From positions 1 to 43,124 of the forward strand of contig JAPLDA010000043.1 in NCBI GenBank assembly GCA_026391945.1: a stretch of DNA of 43,124 bases. Direction: 5' to 3'. The notes beneath the pieces are model-generated. The model did no database searches, had not been told where the DNA came from, and worked only from the letters and a program-made list of their open reading frames with translations. Below are positions 27,240 through 34,914 of this stretch, piece after piece. The position numbers and the translations under genes are program-made. The number at the start of each line of letters is the position of its first letter. The first letter of the stretch is position 1. This DNA comes from Bacteroidota bacterium (GTDB taxonomy: Bacteria; Bacteroidota; Bacteroidia; AKYH767-A; 2013-40CM-41-45).

Positions 27240-27273
27240 GTTTGCGGATGCACTGAATACTTTTGAAAAATTC

Positions 27274-27316
27274 TCAACAGGAAATCAATGAAGATGATTC
27301 ATTCATTTCCTGTTGA
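27274..27316. terminator. Long hairpin between convergent genes
   Basis: TCAACAGGAAAT (27274-27285) pairs perfectly with 27305-27316; after one mismatch six more pairs close a 5-base loop. On the minus strand it is followed by GAATTTTTC, so it can terminate the EamA transporter gene, whose stop codon lies inside the hairpin. It may also slow transcription of the dipeptidase gene from the other side. Confidence 0.7.
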
Positions 27317-28181
27317 TCATATATACCCCTGAAAGAATGGCTCCCAGGCCAACCAGTTGCAGGAAAACAATCCGTTCACCGAAACCGATTCCCCAAAGAA
27401 TCGCGACAAACGGAATGAGGTAGGTCACCGATGAAGCAAACAATGCGCTTGAAATTTTAATCAGCTTGTTAAATAAAAATGTGGAAATGGCTGTACCAAA
27501 AACCGCCAGCACCACGATGGCCAGCAGTCCGTATACCGCGCCATCTGCATGTTGCGTACGGCTGATAAAATCAGTGGTGAACAAATAAATGCCCGAAGGA
27601 ATTCCTGCAAACATCAACGCAAACCCGGAAATGAGGATGGCATCAACCTGCGTGAGCCTGTGCCGGAGAACATTCACACTGAATGCATAACACAAAGTAG
27701 AGATGACCACGAAGAGAGAATAGGCTACATTGCCGCTGATGATTCCTTTCGACCGGGCGAGAATAATCATCACGGCACCTACAAGACCTATCAACACACC
27801 GGCTACACGATTGGAAGAAAGCTTTGAACCAAAAAAAAGTAAACCGACCAGCAGCGTAAAAAGAGGAGTCAGGGAATTGATGATGCCCGCCAGCGCACTG
27901 TCGATGCGGGTTTCAGCCAACGGAAAAAGATACGATGGAATCCCATTTCCGCATATTCCTGAAATGAGGATAAACTTCCAGAGAGCAGAATCAATTTCCT
28001 TAAACCGTTTCCACACGAATGGAAAAAGGACTACGAAGGATACAAGCATACGGAATGAGCCGACCTGGTCCCAGGTATATACTTCAAGACCTTTCTTCAT
28101 CAGGATGAATGAACTTCCCCATACCACAGCGAGAATGGCGATCAGGGTAATGGCCGTTGACTTATGAATTTTCTGTACCAA
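27303..28181 (-). CDS. EamA/DMT-family transporter
   Basis: A 292-aa inner-membrane protein with ten predicted spans arranged as two EamA repeats of five. Typical features are the N-terminal VVWGSSFILMKKGL and the second-repeat ending GIGFGERIVFLQLVGLGAILSGVY. Family members export amino acids, metabolites or sugars; the substrate cannot be told. The start is a TTG (28181-28179); there is no ATG before the first span. It lies 15 bases after the helicase gene and is probably co-transcribed with it. Confidence 0.88.
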   Translation of the reverse strand: MVQKIHKSTAITLIAILAVVWGSSFILMKKGLEVYTWDQVGSFRMLVSFVVLFPFVWKRFKEIDSALWKFILISGICGNGIPSYLFPLAETRIDSALAGIINSLTPLFTLLVGLLFFGSKLSSNRVAGVLIGLVGAVMIILARSKGIISGNVAYSLFVVISTLCYAFSVNVLRHRLTQVDAILISGFALMFAGIPSGIYLFTTDFISRTQHADGAVYGLLAIVVLAVFGTAISTFLFNKLIKISSALFASSVTYLIPFVAILWGIGFGERIVFLQLVGLGAILSGVYMINRK

Positions 28182-28196
28182 TGATTTTCTAAAAAC

Positions 28197-29456
28197 TTAA
28201 CCGTTCCTTCTTTTCTTATCCTGGAAAGCGCCCTTGTATTCCGGATCTTCTTTTTTTCTCTGCGCGTCAATCTCCCTCAGCATGATCTGATTTTCTTCGA
28301 AAGGAGTTTCCTCCCTTTCAATTGTCGGCGGAAGATCCTTCACAGGAATTTTCTGGCCGATCAGCTTCTGAATTTTTTTAATATGGTATTCATCGGCAGG
28401 CGTACAAAACGTAATGGAGTCGCCGGTACGAAACGCCCGGCCGGTGCGGCCGATGCGATGAACATAATCTTCGTACACCAGCGGAACATCGAAATTAATC
28501 ACGTGGGTTACTTCGGTGACATCAATTCCACGCGCTGCCACATCGGTGGTGATCAGGATCCGGATGCTTCCTTCCCTGAATGCATTGAATGAATTACTAC
28601 GTGTGTTCTGATCTTTATTGCCATGAATCACGCGAACCTGTTCATCACCGAATTTCCTGCTGACGTATTTAAAAACATTGGTGGCAGCATTTTTTGTTTT
28701 GCAGAAAACAATCACCCTTGAAAATTTTTCGTCATCAAGAAAATATTCGAGCAGGTTGATTTTTGTTTTCAGGTTCGGTACATGGTACACCAGTTGGGTG
28801 ACGCCTTTCGCCGTCTTAAATTCAGGCGTGATGTTCACCATCATGGGCATGTCCAGAAAATTATCAGCGACGGCTTTCACGTTCGCCGACATGGTTGCGG
28901 AAAATAAAATGTTCTGCCGTTTCCTCGGGACCACATCGAGGATGCCGTTGATTTGTTTTTTAAAACCCATGTCGAGCAGCCGCTCCGCTTCATCCATCAC
29001 GAACATTTTCAGTTTTTTCAGGATCAGGTCGCCGGAGAAATAAAGTTCCAGCAGTCTTCCGGGAGTCGCGACCAGGATATCAAGCCCGCTCCGGATGATT
29101 TCCAGTTGCGCCTTCAATCCAACGCCACCGTAAACGGCAGCATACCGAAGATCGGTGTACTTCGCCAACATTTTTATCTGTTCATGAACCTGTAACGCAA
29201 GTTCCCGTGTCGGAACCACGATCAATGCCCGTGGAAATTCTCCTTCAGCAAATTTTATTTTCATGAGCACCGGCAACAGGTAGGCTGCGGTTTTACCGGT
29301 ACCTGTTTGTGCGACTCCCATGAGGTCGTGGCCGGAGAGGATCAGTGGTATTGCTTTTTGCTGAACTGCCGTCGGCTGTTTGAACCCGGCATCTTCCACA
29401 GCATTCAACAATTGTTTGTTTAATTTAAAATCAGAAAACGATCCGGTGCCTGGCAT
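28197..29456 (-). CDS. DEAD-box-family RNA helicase (RhlE-like)
   Basis: A 419-aa ATP-dependent RNA helicase. Seen in order: Q-motif (GFKQPTAVQQKAIP), Walker A AQTGTGKT, PTRELA, TPGRLLE, motif II as DEAE rather than DEAD (VMDEAERLLDMGF), SAT, motif V TTDVAARGID and motif VI HRIGRTGRA, then a short basic tail ending KKRRNG. RhlE-like helicases remodel rRNA and mRNA. The DEAE motif keeps the residues that contact ATP and Mg (Asp-Glu) but changes the last Asp. A TATCTTTG element ends four bases before the ATG. Confidence 0.93.
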   Translation of the reverse strand: MPGTGSFSDFKLNKQLLNAVEDAGFKQPTAVQQKAIPLILSGHDLMGVAQTGTGKTAAYLLPVLMKIKFAEGEFPRALIVVPTRELALQVHEQIKMLAKYTDLRYAAVYGGVGLKAQLEIIRSGLDILVATPGRLLELYFSGDLILKKLKMFVMDEAERLLDMGFKKQINGILDVVPRKRQNILFSATMSANVKAVADNFLDMPMMVNITPEFKTAKGVTQLVYHVPNLKTKINLLEYFLDDEKFSRVIVFCKTKNAATNVFKYVSRKFGDEQVRVIHGNKDQNTRSNSFNAFREGSIRILITTDVAARGIDVTEVTHVINFDVPLVYEDYVHRIGRTGRAFRTGDSITFCTPADEYHIKKIQKLIGQKIPVKDLPPTIEREETPFEENQIMLREIDAQRKKEDPEYKGAFQDKKRRNG

Positions 29457-29460
29457 GCGG

Positions 29461-29468
29461 CAAAGATA
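29461..29468 (-). promoter_or_regulatory. -7 element abutting the helicase ATG
   Basis: TATCTTTG on the minus strand, then CCGC and the ATG. Transcription would begin at or next to the start codon, giving a leaderless mRNA. No clear -33. Confidence 0.5.
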
Positions 29469-29583
29469 GATTTTGTAACCGGAAGCGCGTTCAGAAATCT
29501 GAGCTTAAAAAAAATAGTTCAGAATGAGCATACAAGCCAGTAAGTGAGGAAACAATCATCGTTACCGGTCTTTTTCATCCGGC

Positions 29584-29676
29584 CATTTTTTTTTGAAGCG
29601 ATGCCGTTCCGCATCAAACCTCCACCGTTCCCGCTGTCCGCAATTCTCCTTCGTCGAATTGCTTCCATCGGGGCTA
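29584..29676 (-). repeat. Dispersed hairpin element, copy C
   Basis: Read on the minus strand it starts TAGCCCCGATGGAAG, forms a hairpin (GCAATTC ... GAATTGC) with a GACGAAGGA-like loop, continues GGACAGCGGGAACGGTG, then a second stem (GATGC ... GCATC) and ATCGCTTC followed by A's. Block order and boundaries match copies at 36972-37096 and 39755-39880, though it is shorter. Confidence 0.7.
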
Positions 29677-29721
29677 TGCAGCAACAGGATCGTTTCATCG
29701 GAAATTTTTTCTGCGCTGCTT

Positions 29722-29747
29722 AAAAAACGACAACCATTTCAATGGTT
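29722..29747 (-). terminator. Hairpin with T-run after the GH38-like gene
   Basis: On the minus strand AACCATT-GA-AATGGTT is followed by GTCG and TTTTTT. The stem is 7 bp, so this is a moderate terminator. Confidence 0.5.
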
Positions 29748-29764
29748 TCAAATTCAAATTTGAA

Positions 29765-29780
29765 AATGGCTGAAGCCATT
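29765..29780. repeat. REP-like palindrome
   Basis: AATGGCTGAAGCCATT is a 7-bp perfect inverted repeat with a 2-base centre, close to the terminator-like hairpin at 29732-29747. Such short palindromes resemble REP units. No REP-associated transposase is in the window. Confidence 0.4.
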
Positions 29781-29817
29781 GTGTGCCTGCGTTTCATTCG
29801 TTGCCTGACGTGCGGTC

Positions 29818-32800
29818 CTATTTCGTTACCACCAGCAACGGCTCGTTCACCTCATAACCGAAATGTTGTGCATCAACGGTCGAGAATGTGTCGTGCAGGT
29901 GAAGGTAAAAATCAAATCGTACAACGCCCGACTGATCCGCTTTGTAATTGGTATGCCAGTAGTTGTTCATGGCATAACCAAAAATGGCAGAAGAAGATTT
30001 ACTTTCTCTTTTCCACAACTTCTCTCCTTTGTTCACCCTTCGTTCGTCGATCATATTTCCGATTTCAAACAAAGCACATTGCGGAGAAGAGATGGTAACG
30101 CCGCGATCTTTTTCCGAGACATCAATCCATCGCTGAACGGAATAATAATCTTTATTCGCTGCAGAAAGCTGACCGTGTTCGGGAGTAATGAACGTATCCC
30201 GGATACCGATTCGCGTGGTCACGTTTTTCAACTTAAATGGAAATGCCATGTGAACCGATTCCTTTTCCCTCACTGCTTTTTTATCAACCATAACAGAAAA
30301 TAAAAGATCACCGGTGGATTTATATTCTGTGATCTCATACACAACTTCATTGGTTCCTACCAGCGAACAGGTGATGCGTTCCTTACGGATCACGGTTCCG
30401 TTTTCAATCGTCTCAATCTTCCTTACAGTTGAAGAAGAAAATTTTTGCGGATCAGGTCCCGCCACATACAAAGCGGAATTCAATCCGTCATATTTTTCAT
30501 GATCAACCCATTCAATACCCTTTCTTTCCAGGCTTTTCACGGAACCATTCGTTGAATCGATGATCATTATAATTTCCGGAAGAAGATCCATTGATGGTAC
30601 CGGTTCCTTTTTAAAAGATACAATCCTGTACGTTTTTTTTCCTGACGGAGGAATATGATCCGCTTGAAAACAAATTTTTCCATTGGATAATTTCTGATAA
30701 TCAATGGCTGAATTTTTTTCATCCACGATTGAAAAATTCCGCAGGCCTTCCGGCGGATTCATTTCAACATAACCACTTCGCTCCCATGAAAGCGTATTCC
30801 ACATTTCAAATTGACTGAAGTTTTTCTCTTTCGACATGAACCCATTTTCAACCTGCTTCACATAATAACCAGCCGAATCGCAAAACCGTTTTTTGTATTC
30901 CCACTGGCCGGTGGTAAACGGATTGTCGGGATCAGAAACGCTGTTCCAGCTTCCCCACGTATGTTCCTGGAACATCACCACGCACCGCCGGGCCAGGCAA
31001 AACCAATTCGTATCCACATTCACGGCAGGATTGAGCCGATGGAGTTTTTGCAGTTGAATGATCTTCTCACCTACCATCCGCACTTCGCCTTCTTCTTTTG
31101 CGGTTGAGTAGGCTCCGTCTTCCCAGTACGGAGTGAAATCACCACTCATCTCCGGAAGATCCTTGCCATACTTTCTTTCAAACCGCTCCATCATGTCATC
31201 CACCGTGGTGATGTTTAATTTCGGCGAAATGTATTTTTCATTCCACGATTTTACAAAATCACACAGCGTGCTGTCGGTCGGGCCGTTATCCGTTTTGATG
31301 TTGTAACGCAACTGCACGATGTCGTAAGGATAATTCGTGCTATCTAGTTCATTCATGTAATCAACGAGTTTGTCTTTTCGCTTCTCATCGAGATCAGCAA
31401 ACGGAATCATGTGAAACATGGAATATCCGCGGCCGGCAGTCCAGAAAAGAATTTTCGATTTCCCGTTTTCACCGAGCCAGTAAAAAGGTTTGTCGCCGTA
31501 GTCGAGGATGGTTCTGCCGATCCGTTCACCACGATCAGGAAATTGCGGCTGGTAATTCGGGCCATTGGAAAAATAACGGAAGCCGTGATCAGCGAGCGAC
31601 TGAACCTCGCTCCAGCTCACGCCGGGAATATCCGTGAGCATCACTGAACTCATCGGAAGATGATGTTCACTGCGAAGCTGCACAGCCCGTTCGGTAATCC
31701 AATCGAGTTCTTCCGGTGTGCACAATCCTGTCAGGATGTTTGCATAATGACCGCTCAACCCGATTTGCTTTTTACGAACGGCATCAAAGAAATTTTGTTT
31801 CTCATCTTCGGTTGCTTCGTTCAAAAACCGGTCAACTCCCCAGACCGATTCTACATTCCAAACAAACCGGCTGCCTTCGGGATAATTTTGTGTTTTACGA
31901 ATTAAGCTCAAAGCGCTTTTGATATTCTCAACCTGGATACGAGCCACATCTTCCTGGAAGTGCGAGTAACCGATGTCGTTGTGAGAATGATGGATGATGT
32001 CAACTTCTCTACGATGAACAGGAGCAAAATGCACGGAAATTTTTTGTTCAAACTTATTTGAAACCTTCGCAGTGACGAGATCATCATGAGCTTTATCAAC
32101 GGTATCCACCGGCAATTCAAAATAATTGAAACCGGGTTTCAGGATGTAAGAAAATTCCCCGCAGAAAAGTTTAAGAACAAGTGTATCTTCAGTAGTGAAC
32201 GTATGATCGCACTTAATCCTGATCAGTTGTTTGATTCCCTTCTTAGTCTGAACCAGCAGCGGTGATGGTTCCACGATGATTTTCTCCACGTATGGATACC
32301 GGAAAATCATGAACCAGTCGTTGCTGTTTTCTTTTTGTCCTTTGATGGAAAACGTAACCGACTTTCCCGGCACGATCATTTTCTTCGGCACTTTTAAAAA
32401 CAAATCACCGTGGGCATTGGCGTGAATGTCCATGAGGTTGGCATTGAAAACCAATTGCACCGAATCGTTGCCGGTAAAACTCCAGCTAAACGGCAGTTTC
32501 TTTTTTTGAGGAGTGATGAACGTGAGGCATTTTTCTCCATTGATAAAAAAATCAAAATGACGGTCGGCCGTGCTGGTTCCGGTGGAATGCCCGGCGAGAA
32601 AATAAAAATAGCCATAGTCGTTTTTGAAATCTGCAGGAACCACGGCGCTTTGCCAGGTGATGATTTTATTTCCGTCGGTGCAGCGTGTCAGCAACGCTTC
32701 TTTGGCGAATTGCTGGTACGAAGAAAAGTACGGCAGAATTTCTCCTTCCACATTTTTTTCATAACCACCGATCACCGTTTGTTTTCCAAAACCCGGAATA

Positions 32801-32874
32801 ATGAACTGTGCATTTGATTGCTGACCGAGGAACAATAAGAACAAAACAGGAAAGTGAAAATGTATTTTCTTCAT
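29818..32874 (-). CDS. Secreted glycoside hydrolase family 38-like protein
   Basis: A 1018-aa protein with a signal peptide (LFLLFLGQQSNAQ). Residues about 25-285 form an extra N-terminal beta region. The GH38-type catalytic part begins with the metal-binding motif VDIIHHSHNDIGYSH (His295 to Asp300), followed by WNVESVW and LTDIPGVSW, where the Asp is the likely nucleophile by position. The C-terminal half is the beta-sandwich region of alpha-mannosidases. GH38 enzymes remove alpha-mannose from glycans. The sequence is divergent from classical mannosidases, so substrate is uncertain. There are no SusC/SusD or other glycosidase genes beside it, so it is not in a normal polysaccharide-utilisation locus. 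Confidence 0.8.
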   Translation of the reverse strand: MKKIHFHFPVLFLLFLGQQSNAQFIIPGFGKQTVIGGYEKNVEGEILPYFSSYQQFAKEALLTRCTDGNKIITWQSAVVPADFKNDYGYFYFLAGHSTGTSTADRHFDFFINGEKCLTFITPQKKKLPFSWSFTGNDSVQLVFNANLMDIHANAHGDLFLKVPKKMIVPGKSVTFSIKGQKENSNDWFMIFRYPYVEKIIVEPSPLLVQTKKGIKQLIRIKCDHTFTTEDTLVLKLFCGEFSYILKPGFNYFELPVDTVDKAHDDLVTAKVSNKFEQKISVHFAPVHRREVDIIHHSHNDIGYSHFQEDVARIQVENIKSALSLIRKTQNYPEGSRFVWNVESVWGVDRFLNEATEDEKQNFFDAVRKKQIGLSGHYANILTGLCTPEELDWITERAVQLRSEHHLPMSSVMLTDIPGVSWSEVQSLADHGFRYFSNGPNYQPQFPDRGERIGRTILDYGDKPFYWLGENGKSKILFWTAGRGYSMFHMIPFADLDEKRKDKLVDYMNELDSTNYPYDIVQLRYNIKTDNGPTDSTLCDFVKSWNEKYISPKLNITTVDDMMERFERKYGKDLPEMSGDFTPYWEDGAYSTAKEEGEVRMVGEKIIQLQKLHRLNPAVNVDTNWFCLARRCVVMFQEHTWGSWNSVSDPDNPFTTGQWEYKKRFCDSAGYYVKQVENGFMSKEKNFSQFEMWNTLSWERSGYVEMNPPEGLRNFSIVDEKNSAIDYQKLSNGKICFQADHIPPSGKKTYRIVSFKKEPVPSMDLLPEIIMIIDSTNGSVKSLERKGIEWVDHEKYDGLNSALYVAGPDPQKFSSSTVRKIETIENGTVIRKERITCSLVGTNEVVYEITEYKSTGDLLFSVMVDKKAVREKESVHMAFPFKLKNVTTRIGIRDTFITPEHGQLSAANKDYYSVQRWIDVSEKDRGVTISSPQCALFEIGNMIDERRVNKGEKLWKRESKSSSAIFGYAMNNYWHTNYKADQSGVVRFDFYLHLHDTFSTVDAQHFGYEVNEPLLVVTK

Positions 32875-33399
32875 CTGCTTATTTTTTTACAAGGAAAGAA
32901 AAAGAAAAGTGTCGGTCAATAGACCGGCTGGAAAACATGGTCACATGATGCATTGTTGAAAAGCAATGAGTAGATAGTGGAACCAGTACCTCAACACCTT
33001 TTCTTCTTCATGAAAGAAAATACAAAACAAATCATTTTTAGCTTTTTTCATAAAGGAATCATGCATGATTCATTTCATCATTACTCTTTTTTCCATGGCA
33101 AACTACTATTTATAAAATTAGTGGAGAAAAACCATGAAACCTTTTACCGGTAACGGTTACAACACTTCAATAAGCAACGATCCGATGCTTTGTTCCATAA
33201 TCAAGTTATTTCTGGTCGACGCCGGAATCGCTTACAACAGGCTGAAGAAAAGGATCTTGCCGGAAATCGACTAAACAGCAGGTTTCTCGAAATCATCAAT
33301 GGTTCTTACAACGGGCAGCAATCTGGAAAATGTGTAAAACTGATACCCTTGTTATTTTGTTTAACTACATAAAACCAGAATTCAGAAAGCCACCAGTTC
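32875..33399. other. Intergenic region with palindromes and a possible small ORF
   Basis: It holds the inverted repeats CGGTCAATAGACCG and, further on, AATCATGCATGATT (33057-33070), and a 46-codon ORF listed separately (33134-33274). No full promoter is seen for either neighbouring gene. Confidence 0.5.
33134..33274 (+). CDS. Possible small protein, 46 aa
   Basis: ATG at 33134 is preceded by GTGGAGAAAAACC, an unusually good Shine-Dalgarno (GGAG, 8-base spacing) for this window. The product has a polar N-terminus (MKPFTGNGYNTSISNDP), a short hydrophobic stretch with one Cys (CSIIKLFLVDAGIAY) and a basic tail (NRLKKRILPEID). It could be a membrane-associated small protein or a chance ORF. No homologue is known to me. 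Confidence 0.3.
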   Translation: MKPFTGNGYNTSISNDPMLCSIIKLFLVDAGIAYNRLKKRILPEID

Positions 33400-34893
33400 A
33401 TGAAAAATTTCAAAGCATTCGTATTACTATTTTCGATGCTGTTTTTATCCGCTTCCACGAATGCAAACAACCTTCAGATTACCGGCATCAGTGTCAATCA
33501 AGCTACTCAAATGGTTTCCTTCACGATATCATGGGATAACAGTTGGCGTGTTTCATCAACACCGAACAACTGGGATGCCGTATGGGTATTTGTAAAATTC
33601 AAAGATTGCGGCGCCGCATCGAACACTCCGTTTACGCATGGAACGTTAAGTTCAGTTACTTCCGATCATTCTTATACCAACCTCGAAGCGATGACTTCTG
33701 TAAACGGAGTTGTAACGCAAAGTGCTGCACAGGGAGCTACGATGGATTTCACCGATGGAATCATGTTGAGGCGGAATTCGATTGGGCAGGGAACCGTGAG
33801 TTCAACCGTTTCATTAAAAGTAACCAATTTGCCGGGTACCGGTTCTTCCATTTCAACCAGTGTATTCGGATTAGAAATGGTGTATGTGCCTCAAGGTGAT
33901 TTTTATGTTGGAGATCAGTCAGGAGCGAATTATTATACTTTCCTGGCAACAGCGGTTCCAACTGACCCGCCCATGCAAATCACCAGTGCTGCTGAAAGCG
34001 GAGCACAGAATTTTTATGTCAATGCACCTGCCGGCATACCGACCACCATCACTTCAACTTCGGCGGCATTTCCAAAAGGTCAATACGGATTTTATATGAT
34101 GAAGTATGAAATCACCCAGGGGCTTTATGCTGAATTCCTGAATACACTCGGAAGCGTAGCAGCCACTGCAAGGTACCCGGGCAATTTCGGAAGCAACAGG
34201 AACCAACTTACACTCACAGGAACTATCTATTCTTCCACGCGTCCTGACCGTGCACAGAACTGGCTGAGTTGGGCTGATGTTTCGGCACTGCTTGACTGGG
34301 CCTGTCTTCGACCGATGACGGAACTCGAATATGAAAAATCCTGCAGGGGAAACAGTGGAACTTCACTGACACTTGAATATGCATGGGGCAGCACCACCAT
34401 CTCTTCAGGAACCACGTTCGCAGGAGCGGGTGTGGAAAATGGAACAGAAGTTCTGACAACAGGAAATGCTATTTACACTGGGGTCGCATTTGCAAACGGA
34501 GATGGAAATACAGGGCCGGCGAGAGCGGGAATTTTCGCCACCAGCAGCAGCACCAGGCAAACAGCCGGTGCATCTTTTTATGGAATCATGGATTTAACAG
34601 GAAATGTAAGAGAAGTGGTAGTGGCCATGGTTACTCCTGGAGCTAACAATACATACACCCGAACATGGGGCGATGGACTGGTAGATCCGGTAACCGGAAA
34701 CCACAACGTAGGAGGCGGATGGCCTTCCGGGGCAGTTGTCGTTGCAAATGCTGCAACCACGAACCTGGTAGGTCATAAGGGCGGAGCATGGAATAATGGA
34801 ATAGCACAATTAACAGTTTCAGAACGATTGTACATCTACAGCACGCCGGTCATTTCCAGGCAAAATTATAACGGCGGTAGAGGCGTGAGATAA
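33400..34893 (+). CDS. Secreted FGE/SUMF1-fold protein, 497 aa
   Basis: A signal peptide (MKNFKAFVLLFSMLFLSASTNA) is followed by a beta-rich N-terminal domain (about 25-150, with SWRVSSTPNNWDAVWVFVKF) and a formylglycine-generating-enzyme-type domain (about 155-497): MKYEITQGLYAEFLNTLG, RPMTELEYEKSCRG, GIMDLTGNVREVV, and the end KGGAWNNG ... GGRGVR. The two cysteines that true FGE uses near the C-terminal RGGSW-like motif are absent, so it is probably a non-catalytic relative, as are the gliding proteins GldJ and GldK. It lies 21 bases before the 16-repeat protein gene, and the two are probably translated from one mRNA. It lacks a T9SS sorting domain. Confidence 0.85.
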   Translation: MKNFKAFVLLFSMLFLSASTNANNLQITGISVNQATQMVSFTISWDNSWRVSSTPNNWDAVWVFVKFKDCGAASNTPFTHGTLSSVTSDHSYTNLEAMTSVNGVVTQSAAQGATMDFTDGIMLRRNSIGQGTVSSTVSLKVTNLPGTGSSISTSVFGLEMVYVPQGDFYVGDQSGANYYTFLATAVPTDPPMQITSAAESGAQNFYVNAPAGIPTTITSTSAAFPKGQYGFYMMKYEITQGLYAEFLNTLGSVAATARYPGNFGSNRNQLTLTGTIYSSTRPDRAQNWLSWADVSALLDWACLRPMTELEYEKSCRGNSGTSLTLEYAWGSTTISSGTTFAGAGVENGTEVLTTGNAIYTGVAFANGDGNTGPARAGIFATSSSTRQTAGASFYGIMDLTGNVREVVVAMVTPGANNTYTRTWGDGLVDPVTGNHNVGGGWPSGAVVVANAATTNLVGHKGGAWNNGIAQLTVSERLYIYSTPVISRQNYNGGRGVR

Positions 34894-34914
34894 TCCATTT
34901 CTAACATTCATTTT

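Larger units (their letters stand above)
29457..29817. other. Intergenic region with repeats and terminator
   Basis: No gene. Described separately are the helicase -7 element (29461-29468), one copy of the dispersed hairpin element (29584-29676) and two small hairpins after the GH38-like gene (29722-29780). Nothing else stands out. Confidence 0.6.

Noticed and set aside
33190-33372. ORF of 60 codons before the FGE-fold gene
   Set aside because: No ribosome site, basic and Asn/Gln-rich composition, and it overlaps the better small ORF at 33134-33274 in another frame.
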